DNA of 56,295 nt. Origin: Planctomycetota bacterium (lineage in GTDB: Bacteria > Planctomycetota > UBA8742 > UBA2392). Below, piece after piece: positions 17,680 to 25,027 of this stretch. The stretch covers positions 63,120 through 119,414 of the forward strand of contig JABARW010000001.1 in the NCBI GenBank assembly GCA_019186845.1, read 5' to 3'. Made by a program: the position numbers and the translations under genes. The first letter of the stretch is position 1, and the number at the start of each line of letters is the position of its first letter. A model generated the notes under the pieces. That model did no database searches. It had not been told where the DNA came from and saw only the letters and a list, made by a program, of their open reading frames with translations.

Positions 17680-18357
17680 TCAAGGCCCGAAATGAATGCT
17701 TGAAACGCGCTTGTCCAGATTCAGGATGCGCAACTCGCGCCCGCTGGGTTCATGGCGCACCACCGCGCTGCGCGGCCCCGTCACCGTCAGGCGAAAGTCG
17801 CCCAAGGGGTGCTGGATCTCGCCGGCCCCCACCAGGTCCGCCACGCGCAGAGCCCCCGCCACCCTGGGCGCACTGTTGGCCGGCTTGGCAAAGCGGCTGC
17901 CCAGGCCCGCCACGCCGGGACCGCCTGGACCCAGGGAGTCTCCGTTGGCGCGGTAATAGGTCCGCAGGCGCTCTTCGATGAAGTGGAAGTCGGCATCCAC
18001 GCCTGCAGCCTGGCGCACGCTTTCGTTGGCCTGTGCCGTGTAAACCTGCGTGGCAAAGTAAAAGAGCACCAGGCCCGCCACCAGCAACCCCACGGAGTTC
18101 AGAATGACGCCCGCCACGGCCATGCCGCGCCCCGCGGCATGGCCCGGGCCAGAGCGCTCTCTCAAGGCCAGGACCCCCAGCACGAGCCCCAGGGGCGCGA
18201 GCAGCGGCGCCGCGACGCAAAGCACGAGATTGCCGATGCCGCAGATCAATGAAACCAGGGCCAGTCCTGAACTGCGGCGCGGCTGCGGCACGGGCCCATA
18301 GCCCTGCGGCCAGCCGCCGGGGCCCCAGGGAGGCGGACTTGCCGGCGGGCCTGCCAT
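17680..18357 (-). CDS. DUF4190-type membrane protein, paralogue 2
   Basis: 225 residues, the shortest of the three. Short Gly/Pro head (MAGPPASPPPWGPGGWPQGY), then DUF4190 helices at about 33-100 (LALVSLICGIGNLVLCVAAP, LGLVLGVLALRERSG, MAVAGVILNSVGLLVAGLVL). The shared C-terminal domain follows: DFHFIEERLRTYYRANGDSL, GPGGP, DFRLTVTGPRSAVVRHEPSG, RELRILNLDKRV. The ATG at 18357 is 1 base after the stop of the upstream paralogue (TGA C ATG), so translation is very likely coupled; longer frames upstream would overlap the neighbour's coding end. Confidence 0.75.
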   Translation of the reverse strand: MAGPPASPPPWGPGGWPQGYGPVPQPRRSSGLALVSLICGIGNLVLCVAAPLLAPLGLVLGVLALRERSGPGHAAGRGMAVAGVILNSVGLLVAGLVLFYFATQVYTAQANESVRQAAGVDADFHFIEERLRTYYRANGDSLGPGGPGVAGLGSRFAKPANSAPRVAGALRVADLVGAGEIQHPLGDFRLTVTGPRSAVVRHEPSGRELRILNLDKRVSSIHFGP

Positions 18358-18358
18358 G

Positions 18359-19345
18359 TCAGGGCCTCGGCGTGATCGTGTAGTTGTCGCTGCCGATGTC
18401 GATGACGCGCATCTCTCGGCCACTCGGACTGTGCCGCACCACGGCGCTGGCCGTACCGGTGATGGTCAATGTGAACTCACTGACGGAGCCCAGCAGGTCT
18501 ACCTCCGTCACGAGGTGGCGCAGGCTCAAGGTGCCGGCCACCTTGCCCTCCTCCCGGGGCGCGCGGTTGGAGTAGTCATAGCGAATGGAGTTTGTGGCCA
18601 GCACGGGACCGCCCGGCCCCAGAGAGTTGTTGTTCCGTTCGTAGTAGATTTGCAGGCGGGCGCGGATGGTGTCGAAATCACTCTCAACCCAGCGCTCCTG
18701 GCGCTGCTGACGTTCCTTTTCGGCGGCAAATATCGCGCCACCGATGGCCAACCCCACCACCACGCAGACCAGCAGTGCCACGCCGTTGATCGCCATGCCG
18801 CCGACAGCCAAACCCCGGCCCTGGCGCGGGCCATCGTCGCGGGTTTCCTTCAGGGCCAGCCAGCCGACGATGAAGCCAATGGGCGCCACCACCGGCGCCG
18901 TGATGAGGAACATGAAGTTCGCGATGCCCATCACCAGCGACGCGATGGCCCGGCCGCTGTAGGGCTTCGCCGGAGGGAACGGACGCGGCACGCCATAACC
19001 CGGCGAAAAGGGTTGCCCCGGCATGCCGTAGCCCGGTGCGCCGTAGCCCGGCACGCCGTAACCCGGATAGGGGGCGCCATAGCCGGGCGCGCCATAGCCC
19101 GGCGGCGGGGGCGCCGGCGGCATGGCCGCCGCAGGGCGCGGGCCTGACACGTGCGCGGCGTAGAAGTCGTGGGGGTGCGGCGGCGTCACCGGCGGCGGGG
19201 CAAAGCCCTGCCCGGCAGGAACAAAGGCGCCATCGCCGCTCTCGGGCGGAGGCGGCGGGGCCGCCGGCACCGGAGGTTCCAGTGGCTGCGGTGGAGGAGG
19301 AGGCTCACCCCAGGCGGGGGATTCAGCGGGTCTGTCTTCGCTCAT
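18359..19345 (-). CDS. DUF4190-type membrane protein, paralogue 1
   Basis: 328 residues. The long proline/glycine head (about 1-125) contains about six PGYG-type repeats (PGYGAPGYGAPYPGYGVPGY). DUF4190 helices follow at about 130-205 (IASLVMGIANFMFLITAPVV, APIGFIVGWLALKETR, GGMAINGVALLVCVVVGLAI). The C-terminal domain has DFDTIRARLQIYYERNNNSL, GPGGP, EFTLTITGTASAVVRHSPSG, REMRVIDIGSDNYTI. First gene of the triplet, divergent from miaB with 121 bases between. Repeat-rich heads often mediate multivalent or scaffold interactions; this is inference. Confidence 0.75.
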   Translation of the reverse strand: MSEDRPAESPAWGEPPPPPQPLEPPVPAAPPPPPESGDGAFVPAGQGFAPPPVTPPHPHDFYAAHVSGPRPAAAMPPAPPPPGYGAPGYGAPYPGYGVPGYGAPGYGMPGQPFSPGYGVPRPFPPAKPYSGRAIASLVMGIANFMFLITAPVVAPIGFIVGWLALKETRDDGPRQGRGLAVGGMAINGVALLVCVVVGLAIGGAIFAAEKERQQRQERWVESDFDTIRARLQIYYERNNNSLGPGGPVLATNSIRYDYSNRAPREEGKVAGTLSLRHLVTEVDLLGSVSEFTLTITGTASAVVRHSPSGREMRVIDIGSDNYTITPRP

Positions 19346-19451
19346 GACCGCCCATTCTTGGCATTACGCCCATCTACCTTTCACCATCCTATTTCGAGCG
19401 CGCCGTCTGTCACTTGCCAGTCCGCCCGCTTTTCAGGCCGCGCCATGGCGC

Positions 19452-19457
19452 TATCCT
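19452..19457 (+). promoter_or_regulatory. -10 element (TATCCT) 9 nt before miaB ATG
   Basis: TATCCT-TGCCGCGCC-ATG, no Shine-Dalgarno sequence. A possible -35 TTTTCA lies 16 bases upstream. Confidence 0.4.
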
Positions 19458-19466
19458 TGCCGCGCC

Positions 19467-20873
19467 ATGTCGCACGATGACCACGACCACTCCGAGGACC
19501 TGCCGCGCGAAGGCGTAGTGTTCGCACCCGGCGGCGTGCCGGGCAAAAGCGCTTACATGCTGACGTTCGGCTGCCAGATGAACGTGCTGGACAGCGAGCT
19601 GGCCATGGCCACCCTGGCCGAAAGCGGCCTGGGCGCGACCGACGCACCCGAGCAGGCCGAAGTCATCCTCGTCAACACCTGTTCGGTGCGCGACAAGGCC
19701 GAACAGAAGGCCTACTCGTTCCTGGGCCGCATGAAGCGCCTCAAGAAGGCCAACCCCCACGTCGTCATCGGCGTGCTTGGCTGCATGGCCCAGAAAGAGG
19801 GCGAGCTGATTTTCAAGCGGGCCCCCTACGTCGATATCGTCGCGGGCACCCGCCACTTCACGCGCATTGATGAATACGTGCGCCGCGTACGCGAAGGCAA
19901 GCAGCGCATCCTCGCCCTGGGCCGCGATGACGAGGTCGTCAGCGCCAAGCGCTATCGCCTGCGCGACTCGCGCCACTCCCTGCAGGTCGCTGTCATGCGC
20001 GGCTGCGACCACCACTGCACCTTCTGCGTCGTGCCCAACACACGCGGCATCGAGCAGAGCAAGCCCTTTGACGAAGTCGTCAAGGAGTGCGAGATTCTCG
20101 TGGGCGCGGGTGCCCGCGAAATCACCCTGCTGGGCCAGAACATCGACAGCTACGGCAAGCGGCTTTCGCCGCGGCGCACGCTCGCCGAGCTGCTGCACGC
20201 GGTATCGAAGATTCCAGGGCTGGACCGCCTGCGCTTCATCACCAGCCACCCGGCAGACCTGAAGCCCGAACTGCTTGAGGCCTTCCGCGAGATTCCCAAC
20301 CTGATGCCGTATCTGCACTTTCCGGCCCAGAGCGGCAGCGACCGCATCCTTCGCGCCATGCGCCGCGGCTACAGCGCCGACGACTACCTGCGGCTTGTGG
20401 ACCAGGCCCGCGCCGCCTGCCCGGAAATCGGGCTGGCCGGCGACACCATTGTGGGCTTTCCCACGGAGACAGACACCGACTTCGAGCGCACGCTGGAGCT
20501 GCACCGCCGCGTCGAGTACCAGAACGCGTTCATCTTCGCCTATTCGCACCGCGCGTTTACGCCCGCGGAGAAAATGAACCTGGCCGATGACATTCCCGAA
20601 GACGTAAAGAGCCAGCGCGTGAACGAGCTGATCCGCCAGCAGCGCGAGATCAGCGCGCGGGTGCTCAAACGTTACGAAGGGCGCGTCTTGCCCGTGCTGG
20701 TGGACAGCCGCGTGAAGACGGTGGGCGCGCCGGGCGGGGGCACGACCTTTGAAGGGCGCTCACCCCAGAACAACATCGTCCACTTCGACAGCGGGCGCGA
20801 CCTGACGGGAGAAATTGTAAACGTCAAGATCACCCGCACAACGGGCCAGGCGCTTTACGGCCAACTGGCCTGA
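19467..20873 (+). CDS. miaB: tRNA-2-methylthio-N6-dimethylallyladenosine synthase
   Basis: Radical-SAM methylthiotransferase that adds the 2-methylthio group to i6A37 of tRNAs reading UNN codons. 468 residues. The N-terminal UPF0004 domain supplies the auxiliary cluster ligands Cys36 (TFGCQMNVLDSE), Cys72 (NTCSVRDKAEQ) and Cys106 (GVLGCMAQ). The radical-SAM cluster is C180-C184-C187 (MRGCDHHCTFCVVPNTRG). A C-terminal TRAM domain at about 395-468 binds tRNA. CSVRDKAEQKAYSFLGR distinguishes MiaB from RimO and MtaB. Start at 19467 is chosen because the conserved domain begins about 27 residues later and the upstream in-frame extension is unlike any MiaB. Confidence 0.96.
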   Translation: MSHDDHDHSEDLPREGVVFAPGGVPGKSAYMLTFGCQMNVLDSELAMATLAESGLGATDAPEQAEVILVNTCSVRDKAEQKAYSFLGRMKRLKKANPHVVIGVLGCMAQKEGELIFKRAPYVDIVAGTRHFTRIDEYVRRVREGKQRILALGRDDEVVSAKRYRLRDSRHSLQVAVMRGCDHHCTFCVVPNTRGIEQSKPFDEVVKECEILVGAGAREITLLGQNIDSYGKRLSPRRTLAELLHAVSKIPGLDRLRFITSHPADLKPELLEAFREIPNLMPYLHFPAQSGSDRILRAMRRGYSADDYLRLVDQARAACPEIGLAGDTIVGFPTETDTDFERTLELHRRVEYQNAFIFAYSHRAFTPAEKMNLADDIPEDVKSQRVNELIRQQREISARVLKRYEGRVLPVLVDSRVKTVGAPGGGTTFEGRSPQNNIVHFDSGRDLTGEIVNVKITRTTGQALYGQLA

Positions 20874-20902
20874 TCGGGTCTGACATGTCAAAGAGCGTGC
20901 CT

Positions 20903-20926
20903 GCGGCCCTGATGCTCTGGGGCCGC
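20903..20926. terminator. Hairpin between miaB and the convergent gene
   Basis: GCGGCCC / GGGCCGC, 7-bp stem with a 10-base loop, between the two convergent stops; only a short T-run follows on the plus strand. Confidence 0.4.
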
Positions 20927-20937
20927 TTTGCCGGCGG

Positions 20938-21477
20938 CTAGGCAGCCGCCGCCGCAGGAGTGGCGATTTGAGCCTTCTCGGCCCGGGCCTTTGGCTGAGG
21001 CCGCGGAGCCGGCGGAATGGACGCGGGCTTGTTCATGGCCTGCGCCGCCACTTCGGCCTCGCGCACCAGCGAATCCTTGGCCGCCTCGATGAACTCCTTG
21101 GCCGGCTCCACGCCGGCACTTGCCATGCGCGCGGCCTGCAGGGCGAGCTTGCGCTTGAGCTCCATCAGCTCGGTGGTTTCGCGCGCGAGATTCAGCGCTT
21201 CGCGGGCATTGAGGGCCGGCCGCTCCCGGCGCGGAGGCTCCAGGGAGGGGTCGTCGTAGCGAGCAGCGTAGTCCGCCGTTTCCTGGGCGAGGTAGCGGCG
21301 GTAGCTGTCGTGGCCTTCGCGCATGCTCAGGCTGAGGCGCTCCAGGCAATGCTCGATGTGGGCGCCGCCCAGCTGGAGGTACAGGGCGCGGACCTTGACA
21401 GTCGACAGGGCGATCAGCGCCTTGAATTCGTCCTGGGCCGCGCCGGCGATTCCTTCTGCTCGATAGCTGTTGGACAT
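20938..21477 (-). CDS. Hypothetical helical protein, 179 aa
   Basis: Soluble, mostly alpha-helical: AAQDEFKALIALSTVKVRAL, YLQLGGAHIEHCLERLSLSM, then AREALNLARETTELMELKRK. The end is a flexible tail rich in Pro, Ala and Lys finishing in five Ala. AGGAG lies 7 bases before the ATG. Size, amphipathic helices and the Ala/Pro-rich tail recall phasins of storage granules, but no polyhydroxyalkanoate genes are nearby and there is no signature I would rely on. It may be co-transcribed with the TPR gene 80 bases upstream. Confidence 0.6.
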   Translation of the reverse strand: MSNSYRAEGIAGAAQDEFKALIALSTVKVRALYLQLGGAHIEHCLERLSLSMREGHDSYRRYLAQETADYAARYDDPSLEPPRRERPALNAREALNLARETTELMELKRKLALQAARMASAGVEPAKEFIEAAKDSLVREAEVAAQAMNKPASIPPAPRPQPKARAEKAQIATPAAAAA

Positions 21478-21557
21478 GGCTTTCTCCTGTGTTTGAGAGA
21501 AGCCTACAACACGCTGCGACAGATTTTTCCGGGCCCGGGCGCGCCTGAGATGCCGCG

Positions 21558-22937
21558 CTACTCACCCTCGGCCGGCAACGGCTCGAGGCCATATTTGCGG
21601 CAGATCTCGTGCATGTCCTGGATCTGGGCCTGAAGCAACAGCGGATCGGGCAGCGAACGAATGATGGACAGCGCCTCGCGCCACTGTCGCTCGGCCTCGG
21701 CGCGACGCCCCAGGCCCAGCAACGCCACCGCACGGGGGGCGCCGTGGGCGCCGAGAAAGCGTCTGTTCTGAACCTGGCGATGGATCTCAAGCGCCTCGGA
21801 GAGCAGCCGCTCAGCATCGCTGAACCGGCCTTCGGTGTTGGAGTTGCACCCGAGGTTTCCCAGGGAAGCCGCTTCCCCCACCCTGTTGCCGGCTTCGCGC
21901 GCGAGAGAAACCGAGCGCATCAACAGTCGGTACGATTCATCCAGGAAGCCCAGCCGCGCCCTGAGGATCGCAAAGTTGCCGATGGCCAGTCCTTCCATGC
22001 GCCTCGCGCCGGTTTCAGCGCACAGATTCATGATGGCGCTGAATTCAGCCGTGGCCTCGTCGTACCGCGCGCTGTCCACCAGCAGTCCGAACAAGTTGTA
22101 GCGCGTCGACAACTCCTGAATCGGAAGGCGGCCTTGGCGGCACAGATCCAGGGCCTGCCTGTAGTAGCGTTCCGCCTCCTCCAGTCGCCCCGTGTGCTTG
22201 CAGATGACACCCGAGGTCACCAACGCCGCCGCAAGCCACCTCGACTCGCCGACCGCAGTCGCCACGGCGCAGGCCCGCCTGGAGCCGGCCTCCGCATCGC
22301 TGTTTCTGCCCAGGTGATGAAACAGAATGGCCTCATTGTGCTGCAACATCCAGCTCAGCTCCTGATCCCCAGAGGCCTCCACCATGGGGCGCGCCGCGAC
22401 CAGGGCCACTTCGGCCTCGGAAGAACGCCCAAGCTGGGTCAGCAGCAATCCCAGGCTGCACAGGCTTCGCGCGGCCAGATTCTTCGCGCCGCATTGCTCC
22501 GCCGCCTGGCGCGCGCGCACCAACCAGGGCTCAGCCAGGGTCAGGCGCCCTGCGGTCGCCAGGGCCGCGCCCGCGGCCTGCAGGGCTTCTGCTTTGCGCA
22601 GCTCTGTGGCGTGGGCGTGGCCGGCAAGCCGCTCGTACAACTGGACAGCGCGATCGATGTGAAACGCCCGCTCAAGATGACGCGCCGCACGCCAGAGGTA
22701 CTCGGCTTCCTTGGCGGCCATGTCGTCCTGCCCGCGGCCCAGGGCGGCCTGGCGGGCGTGGTGGGCAAGGTCTTCGGCGGCGGCGTCCAGCGCCGCCTGA
22801 CCCAGGGGGGCAAGGGTCTGCTCGATGGACGCAAGCGCGAGGGCGTGAAGCCGCGCGCGCTCGCCGGGAAGCTGAAGCTGGTAGGCGGCATCGCGCAAAA
22901 GCGCGTGCCGGAAGAGGTAGGCGGTTTCCGCGTCCAT
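21558..22937 (-). CDS. TPR protein with STAND-like N-terminal segment (headless)
   Basis: 459 residues. It begins MDAETAYLFRHALLRDAAYQ, the segment that in AAA/STAND-type regulators (MalT-like, cyclase-ATPase-TPR proteins) directly follows the ATPase module. No ATPase precedes it: an in-frame TGA lies 5 codons upstream. About residues 80-430 are tandem TPR-like helix pairs (for example AVQLYERLAGHAHATELRKA, LEEAERYYRQALDLCRQGRL, DAERLLSEALEIHRQVQNRR). No signal peptide or TM segment. Likely a protein-interaction scaffold. The first 35 residues are almost identical at the DNA level to those of the gene immediately upstream, because they lie inside a 180-bp repeat. Confidence 0.8.
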   Translation of the reverse strand: MDAETAYLFRHALLRDAAYQLQLPGERARLHALALASIEQTLAPLGQAALDAAAEDLAHHARQAALGRGQDDMAAKEAEYLWRAARHLERAFHIDRAVQLYERLAGHAHATELRKAEALQAAGAALATAGRLTLAEPWLVRARQAAEQCGAKNLAARSLCSLGLLLTQLGRSSEAEVALVAARPMVEASGDQELSWMLQHNEAILFHHLGRNSDAEAGSRRACAVATAVGESRWLAAALVTSGVICKHTGRLEEAERYYRQALDLCRQGRLPIQELSTRYNLFGLLVDSARYDEATAEFSAIMNLCAETGARRMEGLAIGNFAILRARLGFLDESYRLLMRSVSLAREAGNRVGEAASLGNLGCNSNTEGRFSDAERLLSEALEIHRQVQNRRFLGAHGAPRAVALLGLGRRAEAERQWREALSIIRSLPDPLLLQAQIQDMHEICRKYGLEPLPAEGE

Positions 22938-23013
22938 GGCCGGATTCTTTCAGGGTGCCGGGCCCCTGTCGACTCCGCAGGTCAGGACTCCAGGGACGGC
23001 ACTTGGGCCCGCG
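22834..23013. repeat. 180-bp direct repeat, copy A
   Basis: 179 of 180 bases match 24282-24461; the one difference is GGCATCGCG versus GGCGTCGCG. On the minus strand it spans the last 11 codons of one TPR gene, the 44-base intergenic gap and the first 35 codons of the next. Confidence 0.95.
22944..22949 (-). promoter_or_regulatory. -10-like TG-A-AAGAAT before the downstream TPR gene
   Basis: TGA-AAGAAT ends 6 bases before ATG 22937; the duplicate at 24392-24397 precedes the other TPR gene identically. Confidence 0.3.
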
Positions 23014-24385
23014 CGCAGACAGCCAGCATGGCCGCCTTCACCCGCTGCACCTCCGGGGGTGAAGCATGGGCCGCCAACAGCGGAACGCCGCGGCGCCAGG
23101 CCTCCTTGGCTTGCTCGATTTGTCCCTGGGCCGTCAGGCACAGCGCGTAGTCGCACAGGGCCATGCCTTCGCCAAAGCCATAGCGCAGGGCATGCTGCAT
23201 TTCGATCGCCCGCTCAAACAGCGCTGCCGCTTCATCCAGACGCCCCAGATCCACCAGCACCTGGGCGAGGTTCGACAAGGCCAGGGCATATCCTGTGCGG
23301 TCTTCCAGGTCTTCGTAGAGCGCCAGGGCGGCCCGCTGGTGCTGTTCAGCGGCAGCCGCCGCGCCGCTGCGCCGCAGCACGACCCCAAGCGTACCCAGCG
23401 CCTTGGCCTCAGAGCGACGGTTGCCCACCTGCCGGTGAACCTCCAGGGCTTGTCGCGACAAGGCCAGGGCGTCTGCGTGCCGGCCCTGGTTGAGGTGCCA
23501 GCCGCCCAGAATGCTCAGGGCCATGCCCTCCCCGCGCCTGTCTCCCGTTGAGCGCAGGCGCGCCAGCCCCTGCTCGAGCATGTCCCGTGCCTCCTGCTGG
23601 CGGGCCGTTCGCATCAGCAGCAGGCCGTAGTTCACCATGGCCCCGCCCGTAAAGTGTTCGTCGCCCAGTTCGCCGAAGATCTCCAGCGCCCGACGCAGGT
23701 TTTCCTCGGCCTGGGCCGCCTTTCCCTGACGCGCCTGCGACGCCGAGATGTTGTCCAGCAGTGCTCCCTCCATCCTGCGGTCGCCCAGGGCGCGGCGCAG
23801 CGTCAGGGCCTGCTCATAGTGCTGCAAGGCCTCCTCCAGGCGGTTGGCCTCATGGAGAACGATGCCCTGAAAAGTCAGTCCCCGGGCCAGGGCCGCATCC
23901 AGGCCAAGGGCCCGGGCCTGCTCCGTGCCTTCTCGCAGCAGCGCCTGGGCTTCGGCGCCGCGCCCTCCGACATGAAGCGTCCTGCCGGCACTGAGCAGCA
24001 GCAAGACCCGCCGCGACGCCGGTTGCAGGGGGTGGGCGGCAGCGCGCTGCATGAGCGATGCAGCCTGCGCCAGATCATGGGCCTTCAGCATCCGATACGA
24101 GGCGCGCTCGACATACAGAAGCTCGCGGCTCGCAGCGGCGGCATCCAGGGAACTGGCTGCCGCAGCGTGCGCCGCAAGATCCAGAGCATGAGGATCACAG
24201 GGATGAGGCCTGAACTCGGGCTCGCCCGAAGCGTCAAACTCCAGACGCGGCGGCACACCCAGCAGGCCCTCAAGCAAATCCAGCGCGAGGGCGTGAAGCC
24301 GCGCGCGCTCGCCGGGAAGCTGAAGCTGGTAGGCGGCGTCGCGCAAAAGCGCGTGCCGGAAGAGGTAGGCGGTTTCCGCGTCCAT
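22982..24385 (-). CDS. TPR protein with STAND-like N-terminal segment (headless), tandem paralogue
   Basis: 467 residues with the same MDAETAYLFRHALLRDAAYQ opening. Residues about 35-95 differ from the neighbour (LLEGLLGVPPRLEF, then a Cys/His-containing linker). From about 100 onward there are TPR-like repeats: LEEALQHYEQALTLRRALGD, QAEENLRRALEIFGELGDEH, HADALALSRQALEVHRQVGN, LDEAAALFERAIEMQHALRY. It ends CARAQVPSLES, a 3' end that is duplicated upstream of its own start (24449-24461), as if a further copy of the gene once stood there. Cytoplasmic; no catalytic motif. Confidence 0.8.
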   Translation of the reverse strand: MDAETAYLFRHALLRDAAYQLQLPGERARLHALALDLLEGLLGVPPRLEFDASGEPEFRPHPCDPHALDLAAHAAAASSLDAAAASRELLYVERASYRMLKAHDLAQAASLMQRAAAHPLQPASRRVLLLLSAGRTLHVGGRGAEAQALLREGTEQARALGLDAALARGLTFQGIVLHEANRLEEALQHYEQALTLRRALGDRRMEGALLDNISASQARQGKAAQAEENLRRALEIFGELGDEHFTGGAMVNYGLLLMRTARQQEARDMLEQGLARLRSTGDRRGEGMALSILGGWHLNQGRHADALALSRQALEVHRQVGNRRSEAKALGTLGVVLRRSGAAAAAEQHQRAALALYEDLEDRTGYALALSNLAQVLVDLGRLDEAAALFERAIEMQHALRYGFGEGMALCDYALCLTAQGQIEQAKEAWRRGVPLLAAHASPPEVQRVKAAMLAVCARAQVPSLES

Positions 24386-24461
24386 GGCCGGATTCTTTCA
24401 GGGTGCCGGGCCCCTGTCGACTCCGCAGGTCAGGACTCCAGGGACGGCACTTGGGCCCGCG
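24282..24461. repeat. 180-bp direct repeat, copy B
   Basis: Contains an orphan 3' end of a TPR gene that no longer exists, the intergenic segment, and the 5' end of the 24385 gene. Offset from copy A is 1448 bases, one gene length. Confidence 0.95.
24392..24397 (-). promoter_or_regulatory. -10-like TG-A-AAGAAT before ATG 24385
   Basis: Same element and spacing (6 bases to the ATG) as at 22944, carried within the repeat. Confidence 0.3.
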
Positions 24462-24469
24462 GGGCGTGA

Positions 24470-24499
24470 TTGATTCCGGCCCGCCGCCAAGCCTACAAT
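24470..24499 (+). promoter_or_regulatory. Promoter TTGATT-18-TACAAT of the first DUF1801 gene
   Basis: -35 TTGATT at 24470-24475 and -10 TACAAT at 24494-24499, 9 bases before the ATG. Short leader or leaderless; no ribosome binding site. Confidence 0.55.
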
Positions 24500-24508
24500 T
24501 GAACTCCA

Positions 24509-24949
24509 ATGCCGCTATCCAAGCGCCAGCCAGCCCGTTCTGCGAAAGAGCCAAAGCTGCTCTCAGGCGGCAACCCGCAGATTGCCAAAGGCGAGGGGCA
24601 AGCGCCCATCGACGCCTACATCGCGGCCATGCCGGGCTGGAAAAGCGAAGTGGGGCGAAGGCTAGACGCACTGATTTCGCGCACCGTTCCCAACGTGCAC
24701 AAAGCCGTCAAATGGAATTCACCGCTGTACGGCATCAAGGGCGAAGGCTGGTTCCTGGGCATCCATTGCTTCGCGAAGTACATCAAAGTCGCATTCTTCA
24801 AGGGCGCCAAGCTGAGCCCGATTCCGCCCGGCAAGTCCAAGCAAAAAGAAGTGCGCTACTTCGACATCCACGAAGACGGCAAACTCGACGAAGCCCAATT
24901 CACAAGTTGGGCAAAACAAGCCAGCCAGTTGCCCGGCGAAAGAATGTGA
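24509..24949 (+). CDS. DUF1801 (YdhG-like) protein, left flank of the R-M island
   Basis: 146 residues. After a basic, disordered head (about 1-35) comes the DUF1801 fold: PIDAYIAAMPGWKSEVGRRL, DALISRTVPNVHKAVKWNSP, LYGIKGEGWFLGIHCFAKYI, KVAFFKGAKLSPIPPGKSKQ, then VRYFDIHEDGKLDEAQFTSW. Members are small alpha-beta proteins, often annotated as iron chaperone-like by structural analogy, with no firmly known role. It lies 78 bases before the DNA methylase gene, same strand, and a second DUF1801 gene closes the other side of the restriction-modification pair. Confidence 0.85.
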   Translation: MPLSKRQPARSAKEPKLLSGGNPQIAKGEGQAPIDAYIAAMPGWKSEVGRRLDALISRTVPNVHKAVKWNSPLYGIKGEGWFLGIHCFAKYIKVAFFKGAKLSPIPPGKSKQKEVRYFDIHEDGKLDEAQFTSWAKQASQLPGERM

Positions 24950-25027
24950 CGTGGCAGAATCGGTCGAAAGATTGGTGCGGTGATTCGAGACTGAAAACGC
25001 AACGCAGCAACTGCTATGTTAATCGAT

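Noticed and set aside
20938..21477. Phasin
   Set aside because: Only size, helicity and an Ala/Pro tail are alike; no polyhydroxyalkanoate synthesis genes are nearby.
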